NCBI GenBank assembly: GCA_001792895.1
Contig: MARA01000035.1
Coordinates: forward strand, 124,001 to 188,000
Length of the DNA stretch: 64,000 nucleotides
Source of the DNA: Lentinus brumalis
Lineage: Eukaryota > Basidiomycota > Agaricomycetes > Polyporales > Polyporaceae
Direction of reading: 5' to 3'
Each line of letters starts with the position of its first letter. The stretch's first letter is position 1. Below the pieces are notes generated by a model. That model was given only the letters and a program-made list of their open reading frames with translations. It ran no database searches and was not told the DNA's origin. Positions 1 through 11,170 of this stretch are shown here, one piece after another. Both the position numbers and the translations under genes were made by a program.

Positions 1-2
1 GG

Positions 3-1228
3 TCCACTCTCGCCACGCGCTTCCCCAACAACCCTCTCGTGCAGTCCGTGAAGGCGGATTGCGACGCGCGTGTACACTCCATGCTCGCGCAGCTGCTCAG
101 GATACTCCAGGAACAGGCCAAGCTTCCCGCGCTCTTCCGCGCGGTCGGCTTCCTGCGCAAGATGGATGTTCTATCAGAGCAAGAACTCGCCCTCGCGTTT
201 CTCTCGGGGCGGAATGCCTACTTGGATGGAACGCTTCGCGCGGTGGAGGTAGAGCGGAAGGGCGTTGACGGAGAGGGAGGCGTCGAGCGAGAGCGCGAGG
301 CTCAGGCGAGGTATCTCAAGCGGTACGTCGATGCATGGCGAGAAGGCGTCCACGACGTCGTGACCCAATATACCACCATCTTCCTCGATCGGCCCCATGG
401 GACTGAGCCTGCTGCGCCCGAGCTACACGTCCTGCTAACGACCTTCACTACCCTCCATGTCCGGCGACTGCTCGACTTGCTGCGCGAAACGCTGCCGTTG
501 GTAGCCGACCCCTCCCTCCTCACATCCCTCCTCACCCAGCTGACGTACTGCGCCACATCGTTCGCGAGGGTTGGCATGGACTTCCGCGCCGCTCTCGAGC
601 CTCTGTTCGTCGCCGCGGTGCGCAAAGGCGTGACACACGAGTTCGAGCAGGCGACCGACGCGTGGTGTCGCGCCATCGACTCCGAAGACCCATCGAAGCC
701 GCGCTCGAGAGCGTCGCGCAGGAAGCCCTCTCAGTTCCTCCTCGCACCCGCAGTAGCGTCCTCTCCCCCGTGCCTACCGATGCCCAACTAGCTGCTGTCG
801 CATCTGCCGCGCCGAACGCTCCCCCGAATATCCTTGTCTCATACCCGCCCCTCGCACTCTATACGAATGCTCTCCTCACAGCACTCAATGGTCTCCGCTT
901 GCTGGCCCCCGCCAAGCTTCTCGACAACCTACGCATCGCGCTCGAGCGATCGCTTGCCCATGGCGCCATCATGCTACTCGTGTGCGCACGGTCAGCATCG
1001 GACGAGCGGACCAACGGGAGCTCGAACGCCGAAGATGCGCAACGCGAGGAGGACGCGGTACGAGCTGCCGGCACGGTGTACGTCAAGGTCTTCGTGCCGT
1101 TCATGAGACGGGCGTTGGTCGAGGGAGTGTATGGTGTGAAGATGGAGCAAGAGGGCATCGAGGTCGGTGAGGATCTCGCAGGAGTCTTGAGGGAGTGGGA
1201 CGAATGGTTAGAGAGTACGGGCAAGTGA
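3..1228 (+). CDS. COG8: Conserved oligomeric Golgi complex subunit 8, 3' part, frame-broken
   Basis: COG8 is part of the lobe-B tethering complex that captures retrograde vesicles at the Golgi. The reading frame is open from the window edge, so the 5' end lies outside. The first segment (to about 764) carries the Cog8-type helical repeat region, including 'GFLRKMDVLSEQEL', 'DVVTQYTTIF' and 'SFARVGMDFRAALEP'. The second segment (about 770-1228) is in another frame and carries the conserved 'SYPPLALYTNALLTALN' and the C-terminal helices, stopping at 1228. The family runs straight through this point, with no plausible intron; one missing C in the run at 765-769 would join the two frames. It is either a sequence error or a recent mutation. 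Family identity rests on recognised motifs; the frame break is directly visible. Confidence 0.82.
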
Positions 1229-1747
1229 TGGGACAAATATTCATATCCGTCCTTGTGAGTGTGAGTGCGAATTCAACTTCCATGGCTTTGTCTGATTTTG
1301 ACTTCGGTCTACAGCACTTCAACCTGAGACGGCTCTCACAGGGCTCATCGCGACACATGCACCTGCCATTCGCTGCCGAGTGCGTTGCCCTCGCGCTATA
1401 CCTCCAGCTAATCACCAACCTTGGCACAGGACTCCGAAGCAACCACCACAGCGTGCTTCAGAGAGCGGCGTCGCACTCCAGTCCGCACACCTCTGCACAA
1501 GTTGGTCAACATTGATTAGAGTCCGCAGTATAGGTACATAGTGAGTGTATGTGTTTTCGCAGTGTATGTAATGACAGTATATATGTATGCACAAGTCCCA
1601 GTATAGCGAGCTCTTCCCTCGCATGGGTAACATTGAGGTCCTTCACAATGCACGAAGACGCACAGTTCCTCGAGTCTTCATTATGTTGAGTCCCGCGCCA
1701 GAGCCGGCGACGCCGCGAATGCTGCGGCGCCGTGACGACTGGCGTAC

Positions 1748-2431
1748 TCATAGTCTACCGGAGTTGATGCCGGAAGACAAGGTCTTGATCATTTGAGCCT
1801 TGCGCGCCGGGGTGACGGCCGACTCGCCGTCGCGCACGCCCTCGGCGGATTCGCGGTACCGCTGCATGAGGGCCCGGAAGTCGCCCTTCGAAGCACGGCC
1901 GGACATCCCGGAGAGGTAAGCACCGAGGATGAAGTCCTGTGGTCGTTGGCAGTAAGCAACGCAGCTCAGAACAGTCGAATTGCGCAAAGTGGCTCACCGA
2001 GGGGTGGTACGCGCTACTCTTGGTCTTGAGCGGGGTCCGTCCGTCCGCAGCGGTGCGGTATTTCTTTCCAAGCTTCGCGAGCTTCGGACGGTACGCGCGG
2101 TAGCGGTACTTGATCGTCTGCGTCGGGGACGGCGGGAGCCCGAAGAGGTACTCCGTGGTGGACATTTCGCCGTACCCCGTCAGACAGTATTCGTCGTCCG
2201 AATCCGCGCCCGTGTCCTCCCAAGCCCCTGCCCCAGCCCTGCCCATGCCATACTCGCGGTCGCGGAACGATGTGGTGGTGGGCGAAGGCAGCTCATCACC
2301 AATCGCTCCCGACTTGTCGTAGAACGAGCCGGACAGCGTAGCTGTGCGGCGAATTTGGTTCTGTGGGTGCGCCGTGAGAGTCGGTTGACGTCATTGTGGG
2401 TGGTTGCATGTACCTTACGATGAGGAGGCAT
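1748..2431 (-). CDS. Hypothetical protein, 189 aa, three exons
   Basis: Not recognised. Read on the minus strand, exon 1 (2431-2414) encodes only MPPHRK. A 53-nt intron (2413-2361) with GT...CACAG ends follows, then exon 2 (2360-1998), a 61-nt intron (1997-1937) and exon 3 (1936-1748). All junctions are in phase 0. The product is hydrophilic, with an acidic stretch (GADSDDEYCL), a basic tyrosine-rich segment (KYRYRAYRPKLAKLGKKYR) and a helical C-terminus. No signal peptide or membrane segment is seen. It lies tail to tail with COG8. Consistent phases support a real gene; its function is unknown. A start at a downstream Met (about 2246) would skip exon 1. Confidence 0.6.
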
Positions 2432-4505
2432 GGTTAACCTGGGCGGAGAAGGCTTGAGCGAGGTGTCTTGATGTGCGAGTGGGGGGAAGGGAAGGTGCAA
2501 CTCGAGCTATTAGTATGCGGTCCGAATGCCCTGAAGCACACCTGGCCCGTGCGCACCGCCTGTCCCAGGGCGGGGGAAAAGTCCTTTTCCTTGGTGCACG
2601 TGCCAAAATGAGTAAATTGCGGGTGAAAGCGCGGACCTTTCCTTCGTTTCACGACGGGCAAAGCACAATGTTTCGCCCTGTAACAGGGCAATAAAGCACG
2701 TGACAGGTCCGTCAAAGGTAACTTTTTACTGGCCTTTTACTTCCTCTGGGCCAATTCACGGTAATATTTTACCTTTGACGGAACTGTTACTGGCCTGTTA
2801 CGGGGTTCAAAATCCTGCCATGCCCGCCGTGTTTTCCCCCCGATATAAGCGTCACGAATTCATTATTCGAGGGCGAAGCTGTCGCCGTGGCAACGTCGCG
2901 GTGCAGTGGCACCTCAAGGCTGTTCCTCCGCCGAGAATCCGGTATGCCCCTGCTGGCTGGCTGAAGTCACATAGTTCTCAAATCGGCCTTGCGCTAACGC
3001 AGGGAGTGCATAGCGATGTAGAAGAGAATAATCGAACGGTTAAACACGTAGGCGGGCGGATGTAAAACGTGGTAAGTACGCACCGAAGGGACAAGTCGCG
3101 TTTCCCAACTGATGCCATCATTGCACGAGCTGGCGATAACTTTCACGGCCAATTTGTGCAATTATTCGGTGTGACGTCAAGAATGGTCTCAGGCTTGTCC
3201 GCTGAGCTCCGGTTCAAGGATCCGGACGAAGACCGACCTCTCATGGGCAGCACTTTTCGTATTTGGTCAAACGACCACATACTTATCAGCACGAGGCTCT
3301 TCGGAATCCGCTGGCGGCCGAGGAACATCAGCGTCCTGGTATCTGATTCGATTCCGCATCCGGGATTCCGAGCACAAAGCCTCGGGGACCATATGGGACC
3401 ATCCGCAGTTGTGGGAGGAGGCGAGGGAGGGAAGTGGGTTAGCAAAGGTCATCACGCGCACGGCGAGAGCGAGAGCGAACAGGCCATCTCAACAAGTCCT
3501 GAGTTCAGTGATGATCCCCCTCGGTGCGAGTATCATTTCCTTCGTTCTCGATGCGAGTGGGTAGCCAGCCTTCGGTCGACAGCCTTCACTGTAGACAAAC
3601 ACAGCGACAGGTACAGTGAGCCAGAGAGGAGTTCTCCGTGCTGAGAGTGTCGATCTAGCATGCGTCGAGATAATGCTAGGGCTGCTGGAACGTACAAGAC
3701 GCTACTGTTGAACATTCTGGCCTTGCGTATTGTCTATTCGACAGCTACAATTGGGAGGTCGCGCAGGTCGTGCCCAGGGACGCATGCGCTAGAATGTGAG
3801 GAGTCTGACGACACGTGAGGCGCACCTCACTAATGAACATACCTAGTTCGATTGTGCCGATCGGACGACGGAAGTTCTAGTGGCTCTAGACGCGTGGACA
3901 AGGACGGGATACTTACTTATGTATGAGCGACATGTAGCGCATAGGGACTGGGACAGAGGGTAATATGCATACGTGATCAAACGACGAGAGCTAGACGTTG
4001 ATGGTCCTGGACCTGGCTCAAGGTGACAGCCGTGCACGAACCGTCCAGTACCTCGGCTGAAGCTAGTATTGCGGGACCGCGAGAGAAAGGACAAGGGCAA
4101 TAGAACAGTAGAGCATGGTCCTTTGCTTGACGGCCCTCCGGGTGCTTCGATTCGTGCTGTGTAACTTAAGTACTATGTGCTTGTTTCAGGAGTGCGGCTT
4201 CATGCACCATGTCTGGTCCGCCCCGATCGTCTGAGTCCAGTCGCGCTTCGGGCAGAAAGTGCTATCCAGGCCAAGTGGAGAACACGGAGAACTTGGTGAG
4301 AGTCGACTGACGCAGATGAGCGCAGATGGTGGTGGATAACACTACTTAGTACTTGAAGTAAGTATCATTGTTACACTTACATAAGCGTACAAAGTAATTA
4401 CCAAGTCAATAAAGGATCCTTGCACACAGCCTTGAACCACGAAGTTCGAACTGCCTCGGTACTCTTCTTGCTCACCAACAACCACCACCGTATCGTACCT
4501 CCAAC
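2432..4505. other. Intergenic stretch without a supported gene
   Basis: About 2 kb between the small hypothetical gene and the first F-box gene. Apart from the inverted-repeat element at 2676-2805, I see no family motif, tRNA or convincing splice-linked frame. A 191-codon plus-strand open frame (3069-3644) has no recognisable domain and unremarkable composition, so it is not called. Confidence 0.5.
2676..2805. mobile_element. Small terminal-inverted-repeat element (MITE-like)
   Basis: About 130 bp bounded by imperfect inverted repeats of roughly 40 bp. The outer ends are CCCTGTAACAGGG on the left and, read from the right end inward, CCCCGTAACAGGCCAGTAAC. Further in, both arms share a perfect 13-bp match, CCGTCAAAGGTAA (2709-2721, and its complement at 2769-2781). 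There is no coding capacity, so it would be non-autonomous. I see no clear target-site duplication. The termini are reminiscent of large fungal DNA transposons, but that is only an impression. Confidence 0.6.
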
Positions 4506-6412
4506 ATGTCCAAACTCCAGGACTTGCCTCCAGACTCTCTGAGGCTGATATGTACTCAATTTGATCACCTATACGACCTGACCGTGCTCGCCAGGACCTG
4601 TCGACTGCTCTCGCAACACGCCGTTCGGGAAATATGGCGTGTCATACCAAGTTTCGCTGTACTTGCCTACACACTCCCATCGGACGCATGGATCTCCACG
4701 TGCAAGTTGTTGTCCAGAGATGAGACGCTCTTGTTGTGGGCGGAGAAAGTTTACACACTGGTCAGTAACTGTCTTCCAAGTGACCTCCGAAGCTTGCTCA
4801 TAGTAGTGACACTGTACCAACCCAGTCCTTCACACGCCCGCTCGCCCCTGGCGACCTAGCCCGACTCAACTATTACGCTCCGTTTGTGAAAGCAGTGTCC
4901 AATGAGACCCGCATCATCGAGAAGAACGCGGTCGTACTCACGCCAGATGCGTGGCTCGCGTTCGAGGTCGCCCTGATGCCCGGATGTCTTCCAAATCTTC
5001 GCTCCGTCAACAAGTGCGACAACTACGACGTAGGAAGTGTGGAACCCATAGGCGTGTTTCTGACTCCCTATCTACAAGAGCTCGATTACAATCTCAGGAT
5101 GACCCTACGAAAAGGACGACTTCCCGCCGTGCAGGAACGTTCCGAGTTGGCATTAGCGCTCAATAAGTTGGGACACATCTTTACGAAACTCAAGGCTCGC
5201 CCCTACAAGAAGCTTCGGATCTTCTCCTTATCTATCCTCAGCTATCCTCACCTCGATGTTCACTCAGTGTTGCCAGCGGGGTTGGTTACGGATGCCGTCT
5301 GCAATCTATCACGACTGGTCAAGTTCGAGTGCGGCTCCGACATACTTCTCCAGCCGCAGGCCGTGCAACATCTTTCCCGCCTGCCCACCTTGCGCAGTGT
5401 CGATGCGCACATGTGTGTTTGTGATGTTTTTGAAGGTGTCGCATTTGGCGATGGATACCCATTCCCTGCTCTGCACCATCTTCGCCTCCATACCGATTCC
5501 CTGCCGTTCACCGCCGCTCTCGTACGAGGCATCACATCGTCAACTCTCAAGCGCATCAATCTCTCGCTGAAGATCCCGGCCGAAATTTCTGACGAGCAAG
5601 TGCTAGCACTCACGTCTGCTGTCGGTAGACATCCATCCAGGTGCAGCATCAACTACCTCTATATCGATTTTTTTCCACTTCGCAAGGTGCAGGCAGTCCG
5701 AGCTCAAGCTCCCTACAACATGAATCTGATTGGCCGGTCTCCGCATGTTATTGCGCCCTTGTACGCGTTGTGCTCTCTCCAGCAAATTCATCTGGGGGAG
5801 GGGTGCTACGGAGCCTTGAACAACGCGACACTTGCACAGATAGGACGTTCGTGGCCTTACCTTCGACAAGCGCAGTTTGGTCAGTCACGGTCCATCTCTC
5901 TGCCGCCCAGCGACATCACGCTCGGTGGACTTGCGCCGCTTGCAAACCTCCTGCATCTAACGATGTTCAATGTTCCCATGGCGAACGTTGACCGGAACGA
6001 CCTAGCGACTCTCCTCACCCACAGGCCGCCCGCAATCTATACCCCTTGTGATCACGACAATGCCAGCGCTGGGATGGTCCGACCTTCGTGCCCGCTCAAA
6101 GTGCTCGATGTCGGAGCATCATTGCTGCAGGCGGAAGATGTTCCGGGCGTCGCTGCAGTGCTGTCGCAGTGGTTTCCATTCATTAGATTCATCTGGCACA
6201 ACTCACCTTTCAGCTACGATGAGATCGAGGTTGGGATCACCGAGGACGGGATGCGAATCGAGCCAGGTTGGGATCAGGAGCAGCAGAATGAGCGCTGGGG
6301 CGAAGTTCAGAGTCTGATATGGCCGATGGCGATGGTGCGTAGGCAAGAGCAGCGTCGGAGGAGAGTATACGAATTGCTGCCCACTGGAATCACTGACGAG
6401 GAGGGTAACTAG
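4506..6412 (+). CDS. F-box protein, 613 aa (copy A)
   Basis: Probable substrate adaptor of an SCF ubiquitin ligase. Exon 1 (4506-4760, 85 codons) holds the F-box: 'LPPDSLRLICTQFDHLYDL...ARTCRLLSQHAVREIW' at residues 7-45. A 65-nt intron (4761-4825, GTCAGT...CCCAG, phase 0) precedes a 529-codon exon 2 that starts SFTRPLAPGDLARL. The rest is a long leucine-rich region without obvious repeats, as in many basidiomycete F-box proteins, and near the C-terminus has 'DVPGVAAVLSQWFP'. Its nearest relative in the window is the minus-strand gene at 7766-9572, which has the same intron at the same residue. The start is the first ATG, before the F-box. The target is unknown. Confidence 0.85.
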
Positions 6413-6954
6413 GCGTCGCCTTTGCACGCATCGGCGCGAGACGCGTCGTGTCACGCGTGACGCCACGCGTTCAAGGCGAAGTTGTCGCATGCCGTTTGTT
6501 GGAGTTCTGCATTGATACTTCATTCCGATGCAACGCAGTGTGTACGGAACGGATTTACAGACATCACAAGACTAAGTAGTCGCCATGTGCATATCGGCGC
6601 AGTCAACAAGCTTCTCGTGTTTCGGAGTGTAATTGACGTCAACTTCGGACACCTCGAACAACGCGACCGGGATCAACGTTTGTGCGCAACGTAAGTATGA
6701 ACCTGGACGCCTGTTTATGGTGGAATGAAAGAAGTGTACCAGCCTCGAGGGCACCTTCTGAGGACATGCGCTCCGTACTTAACGTTATGTCTAGATGCGC
6801 AGTATCAGCGATCGCATCGCGATTGAGGTTGTCCTCATCGGGTAGCCAGCGAGTCAGCGTAGGTCCTAGGGCGAACGCGAGGTGACCGTGGTCTGCCTTC
6901 ATTCAGTATATATGGAATACCGTGCCGCAGTGGACCCGTCACCCTCTCAAGACG
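6413..6954. other. Intergenic region with TATA-like element
   Basis: About 540 bp between the F-box gene and the next plus-strand gene. There is no supported gene. A TATA-like run (TATATAT at about 6907-6913) lies roughly 45 bases before the next ATG and is a plausible core promoter for it. Confidence 0.45.
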
Positions 6955-7650
6955 ATGCGACCTGGAACCGACAACAGTCCCCGTCATGCCTCCGACAGCA
7001 CGACAATGCCTACGGGCACCATCGACGTGTACGCCCGATGGTCGAAGTACGACGGAGCGTACCCTACGACCCCAGAGGACTTCATTCGCAAGACACATGT
7101 CTACTCGGTCACGATCCCGCCGAGCGCCCCGTTAGCCGTCGGGAAGCGAGTCAGAGTCCTCGCGATGTCGCCCGCACGCTGGTGCTGCCCAGACGCAGAT
7201 GTTGACCTGCTCGAAGCGTACGACGCGCACGTCGTGGGACGCATCAGTAAGGTATTGGGATGGAGGGGGAATTGGGTCGCGCTCGAGGTCGAGAACGAGT
7301 GCAGGGTCAGCGCCGTGCGCAAGGCGCGCTTAGAGATCCCGTACCTTCCGGGGGTGACCGTCCTTCGGCTAGACAATTTGCGGGAGGGAAAAGGGCCAAG
7401 GGAAGCGCAGATGGAGGACCTGGACCTGGACATGAGAGCGAAACCGCCGCCGCCGCTCTGGGCATGCAAGGCGGGAGGGTGCGCGCTGCGCTCGACGTCT
7501 CTTCCGGGAGATGCGATCTATGATGAGTGGTGGCTTAGTGGGAGCATCTATGCGAACGGAGGAAAGAGGAGAAAGCGAAGGGTGAAGCCGCAGGAGCCTG
7601 TGCGCAAGGGGAAGATGATAGCCGTGGGATGGGCGATGGACAAGGAATGA
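6955..7650 (+). CDS. Unknown protein, about 231 aa (family U, copy 1)
   Basis: No known domain recognised. It is a single exon. The core begins 'IDVYARWSKYDG' and continues with conserved blocks 'VYSVTIPP', 'GKRVRVLA', 'DAHVVGRISKVLGW' and 'KARLEIPYLPGVTV', which look like a beta-rich fold. The C-terminus is basic (GGKRRKRRVK) and ends near 'VGWAMDKE'. A clear paralogue sits at 13319-14065, with the same order of blocks. Each copy is followed by a convergent F-box gene or its remnant. The first ATG is at 6955; a second in-frame ATG at 7006, immediately before the conserved core, is also possible. No signal peptide is seen. Confidence 0.72.
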   Translation: MRPGTDNSPRHASDSTTMPTGTIDVYARWSKYDGAYPTTPEDFIRKTHVYSVTIPPSAPLAVGKRVRVLAMSPARWCCPDADVDLLEAYDAHVVGRISKVLGWRGNWVALEVENECRVSAVRKARLEIPYLPGVTVLRLDNLREGKGPREAQMEDLDLDMRAKPPPPLWACKAGGCALRSTSLPGDAIYDEWWLSGSIYANGGKRRKRRVKPQEPVRKGKMIAVGWAMDKE

Positions 7651-7765
7651 TTGAAGTCGAGGAGTGACGACCGCCGCGACCACCATAACAAATGCCCGTT
7701 TGGACTGCTACGAACGCGAAGTTGTAAGATAGTCACCGGAAAGAGATGTCAGATACGCACCGTCA

Positions 7766-9572
7766 TCATCTCTGGACATGCGCCCACAGTTGCTCCTGCG
7801 TACGAGCCAACGCCATCGCAGGAACCATCTCCGCAACCTCCTGCCAGCGGTCCTGTTGTTCGTTTGGATTCATGTTCAGGTCCGCCGGGGGACCACCATG
7901 CTCGAGTCCACCCGCAGTCCTCGACGGCATATGGCGGAAGTAGTATTCAATTGACCTCAAGGCCGGGAACCATTGCGATAGCACAGCAGCTACCCCGCCG
8001 ACATCATCTTTCGTGATCACCGACGGTCCTACGCCCAAGCGCATCAGCGGACAGAACAGCGGCTGCGTCAGGCGCGTCTCCCCAGGGCTGTCCGCAGCAG
8101 GCGTTGGTTCGAATATTTTAGGAGGCTTGCGTGCGAGCAGCGCGCTGACCTCCCGCCCGTCGATATCTTCCAGAGGTACCTTGAGAGTATGGATGTTCCT
8201 GCAATGTTCCATTACAGCTGCGAGCCCGGAGAGTGTGACTCTAGGGGCAGAAGATGTGTCGTACGACCGACAGAGGTCAGCCATCCGGAGTTGAGGCCAC
8301 GCGCGTACCATCTGCAGGAGGCTGTCATCGTCGACAGCTATATAGCAGCCGCAGTCTATGCGTATCCTTTGTAACGAGTGGAGTGAGCAAAGAGGCAGGA
8401 GAACGGGTGGGATCATGGGCACTGACGGGCCGTTTGTGGACCCGCCAAAGCGGACGGTCAGCGTCTCAAGGACCGCTGCGGAGGGGTGAACGGCAAGGGT
8501 GGTGAAGAGCGCATGACAATCATCTGGCCTAGCAGGCACGTCGATGTCGAGGGACACCGAGGCGACCTGCGGCGAGCAAACCTTCGAGAGGAAGGCTACG
8601 CACCACGACGTCGAGTCGACCATGATCTTGATCGTACGAAGAGCAAGGAAGGAACTGTGAGGTATTTCAGGGACTCCCCCGGGGAATTCCTCGCATCGGA
8701 TAACCATGGCGAGACTGTGCAGCTGAGAATACCCAGACAGGTGGGATAGAGCACCGGGAGGTATAGGGATGTTGTAGGGTATCTGGAAAGAGACGACGGT
8801 CGACAACTTGGGCACGGCCTCCAAGAGCAACTCTGAAGCACGCAATGCGGTGATAATTGAGCGAGGCAGGATAAGGTGGAAGACGCGTACGTCCGACGTA
8901 TCGTGCGCAACTCCTGCGAACAGGCCTGCTACCCAGCCCGCTGCCGGTTCTGCAATTGGAGTTCTTGCGGGGCCGGCTCGGTCAAGGTCATAGAAGTTGT
9001 ACTCCAGATGACGCAGGTTGTGGCTCAGAAAGATACGCATCGGTTCCACAGTGGATCTCACGATGTCGTGCTTGATGAGCGAGCGAAGGTTTGGGAGGCA
9101 CCCCGGTACAAGAACACCTTCAAGCTCGAGCCACGCAGTAGGTCGGAGAAGGAACGCAGACCGACGGATTGAATACGTGTCGATGGATCGCACGAACTGT
9201 GCATAGATTTGAAACCTCGCCAGGTCCGACGGAGCAAGGGTACGATTGAAAGACTGTCGAGCACGTCCGGGTCGGTCGAACGCAAGGACGCGATTACGCG
9301 AGTTTGCTCACCATTGTCCAAACTGTCTTTACTGCCCTCCAGAACGGCCTTTCATGAGGCTTCGGCTCAGTAACCTCGCATTCCCGCAGCTGCGGAGGCA
9401 GGGTGAACGCCATGACCGCGAAACAGGGTATCGTATGCCATATTGATTGGAGTGCTGGATTGGATAGCAATCGACATGTTGTGGCGACATTGAACAAGGT
9501 TCCGCGACGACAGCACAGACAGATTAATCTCAGTATGTTGGGCGGGAGTTCGGTCAAGGCGATTTTCATCAT
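7766..9572 (-). CDS. F-box protein, about 582 aa (copy B)
   Basis: Paralogue of the F-box gene at 4506-6412. Exon 1 (9572-9312) encodes the F-box 'LPPNILRLICLCC...ATTCRLLSNPALQSIW'. The 58-nt intron (9311-9254, GTGAGC...CGACAG) falls at exactly the same residue as in copy A, and exon 2 (9253-7766) opens SFNRTLAPSDLARF against SFTRPLAPGDLARL. The body is leucine-rich and contains 'DVGGVAAVLSQWFP'. Two adjacent ATGs (9572 and 9569) can serve as start. It converges on the unknown gene ending at 7650, with 115 bp between the stops. Probable SCF adaptor; substrate unknown. Confidence 0.85.
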
Positions 9573-9797
9573 ATGAGCAAGGAAGGATGAGAGTACTGAG
9601 CAGGTGAGATCATAAGTACTGCAAGTTGATTGATGTAAGCGGCATGACCGGGCCGGACATTCCGCCATGTTACGATTGTTGTTACTTACTTCTTGTCTGG
9701 TAGTCGATGCAAGAGAACCGCGGTGCTCACATGCATATATGCGGGAGGCAACTTCTCAGTATCGTACATCATCATGCTCTACACACGGCTGGAAGCT

Positions 9798-10810
9798 TCA
9801 TCGACGCCAATACTGACCAATGGTCGGGATGACCTTGATGCCGACGAGGATGGATGTCGCCAAGGACGTCCACCCCAGACGCATAGGCCACGGACCTGCG
9901 CCGTAGACACCGGCTTGTCCAACCGCGATGGCGACGAGGTCGTAGAGAAGGACAGACCCGAAAATCGGAGATGAGTTCAAGGCGACCACCGGGAAGCAGA
10001 TGTATGTGAGTGCCTGGACGAAGGCGGACGGAGGTGCACGGTATTGCTGGACACGATGAAGTCAGCGTATTTCTGCCGCAAATCATATACTTGTACTGCC
10101 GACTTACAAGGACCACACCGCCGTTGTCGACGAAGTCGAGTACGCCGACCCCGGCGAACGTCTTCGCGACAAGGTGTGTGAGGCGAAGAAGCATGGGACT
10201 CGTCGGAGTGAGCGGAGGCAGCGCCGCCACCGCGGCGAGTTGAGCGACGGTATTGATGGTGACGAGGACCTGCGAAGAGACGAAATCCTCCCGCAGCCAG
10301 AAGAAGAGCCACCCAGCTAACCCTCTGTCAGTGTCTTGTAAGAGCCCTCCGACATCTTGCACGTACCGATGCAGAAATTTCCCAATGCATACACCGGCGC
10401 GTAGTCGAGCGCGACCTTCCAAGCACATTCCTCGTCCTTGCCTTCGGCGGGGCGTAGCATAGGCTGCTCCTGTCCGGTGAGTGCCGGCGGCGACGGGTTC
10501 CCCGGAACCTTCGTATAGCCGTTGGGAGGGTCGCGCTTGAAGAGCTCTCGGATCCATGCGAGCTGGAGAACGACTTGGCCCGAGAAGAATGCTGCGATGA
10601 ACCACGGATTGGGCGAGAAAGCGAAGTGATTCTGTTTTCGCGCATACATTAGCTTCGATAGTCACTGCTGTAAAGCGGAGCGAGACGACATACCGCTTCC
10701 GCGATGTCCTTCATGTTGGGGGTGGTGATCATGCCGTAGGTCTGCACACCGAAGTTGACGAGCAAAGAGCTCACGGTGAACATGCGCGCGCGGGAGACCT
10801 CGTTGCCCAT
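9798..10810 (-). CDS. Multi-pass membrane protein, unknown, about 279 aa
   Basis: Four exons on the minus strand: 10810-10694, 10631-10367, 10316-10108 and 10046-9798, with introns of 62, 50 and 61 nt and consistent phases 0, 1 and 0. The product is strongly hydrophobic, with about six or seven membrane segments, for example 'FTVSSLLVNFGVQTYGMI', 'WFIAAFFSGQVVLQLAWI', 'GWLFFWL', a long Ala/Val/Leu-rich helix and 'IFGSVLLYDLVAIAVGQAG'. A soluble loop (residues 60-100) is rich in Pro and charged residues. A TATATA run about 80 bases before 10810 favours this ATG; another ATG at 10882 would add 24 hydrophobic residues. Similar fungal-only membrane proteins exist, but I cannot name the family. 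No catalytic motif is visible. Confidence 0.72.
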
Positions 10811-11170
10811 GCTGGAAATGATGTAGACGACGAGCTGTACAGCGGGGGAAAGTGAGAGTAGAAAGGAAGCCTCGTTGACCATACGTCGCGCATATATACC
10901 GCACGACGGACAGTGACGCGAAGCATGGCGGGCATCGACGTGTGATGTCATACTGCAGCAGGATGGCCCGATCGCGTGCCCTCCCGTCGCGCGCACGATC
11001 GTACATTCACAGACATGATACAAGTACATGCATAGATCCTTTGTGTAACAAATTCTACTATAACGACATGTCAGTGTCTGCAAGGTCGTGAACATGTCAG
11101 CGTTACTTACTTGTCTTACATCCCATCCAGCAGGTTAGCGTTATAGGATTACATCCATGGAATCGAGGTG

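Noticed and set aside
770..791. Possible intron GT...CTAG in COG8
   Set aside because: Only about 22 nt, too short for splicing, and it does not restore the downstream frame.
3069..3644. 191-codon plus-strand open frame
   Set aside because: No recognised domain, no splice partner, and composition like surrounding non-coding DNA; length alone is possible by chance in GC-rich sequence.
9772..10665. 297-codon minus-strand frame read without splicing
   Set aside because: It reads through introns of the membrane protein gene; the four-exon model gives a much more coherent protein.
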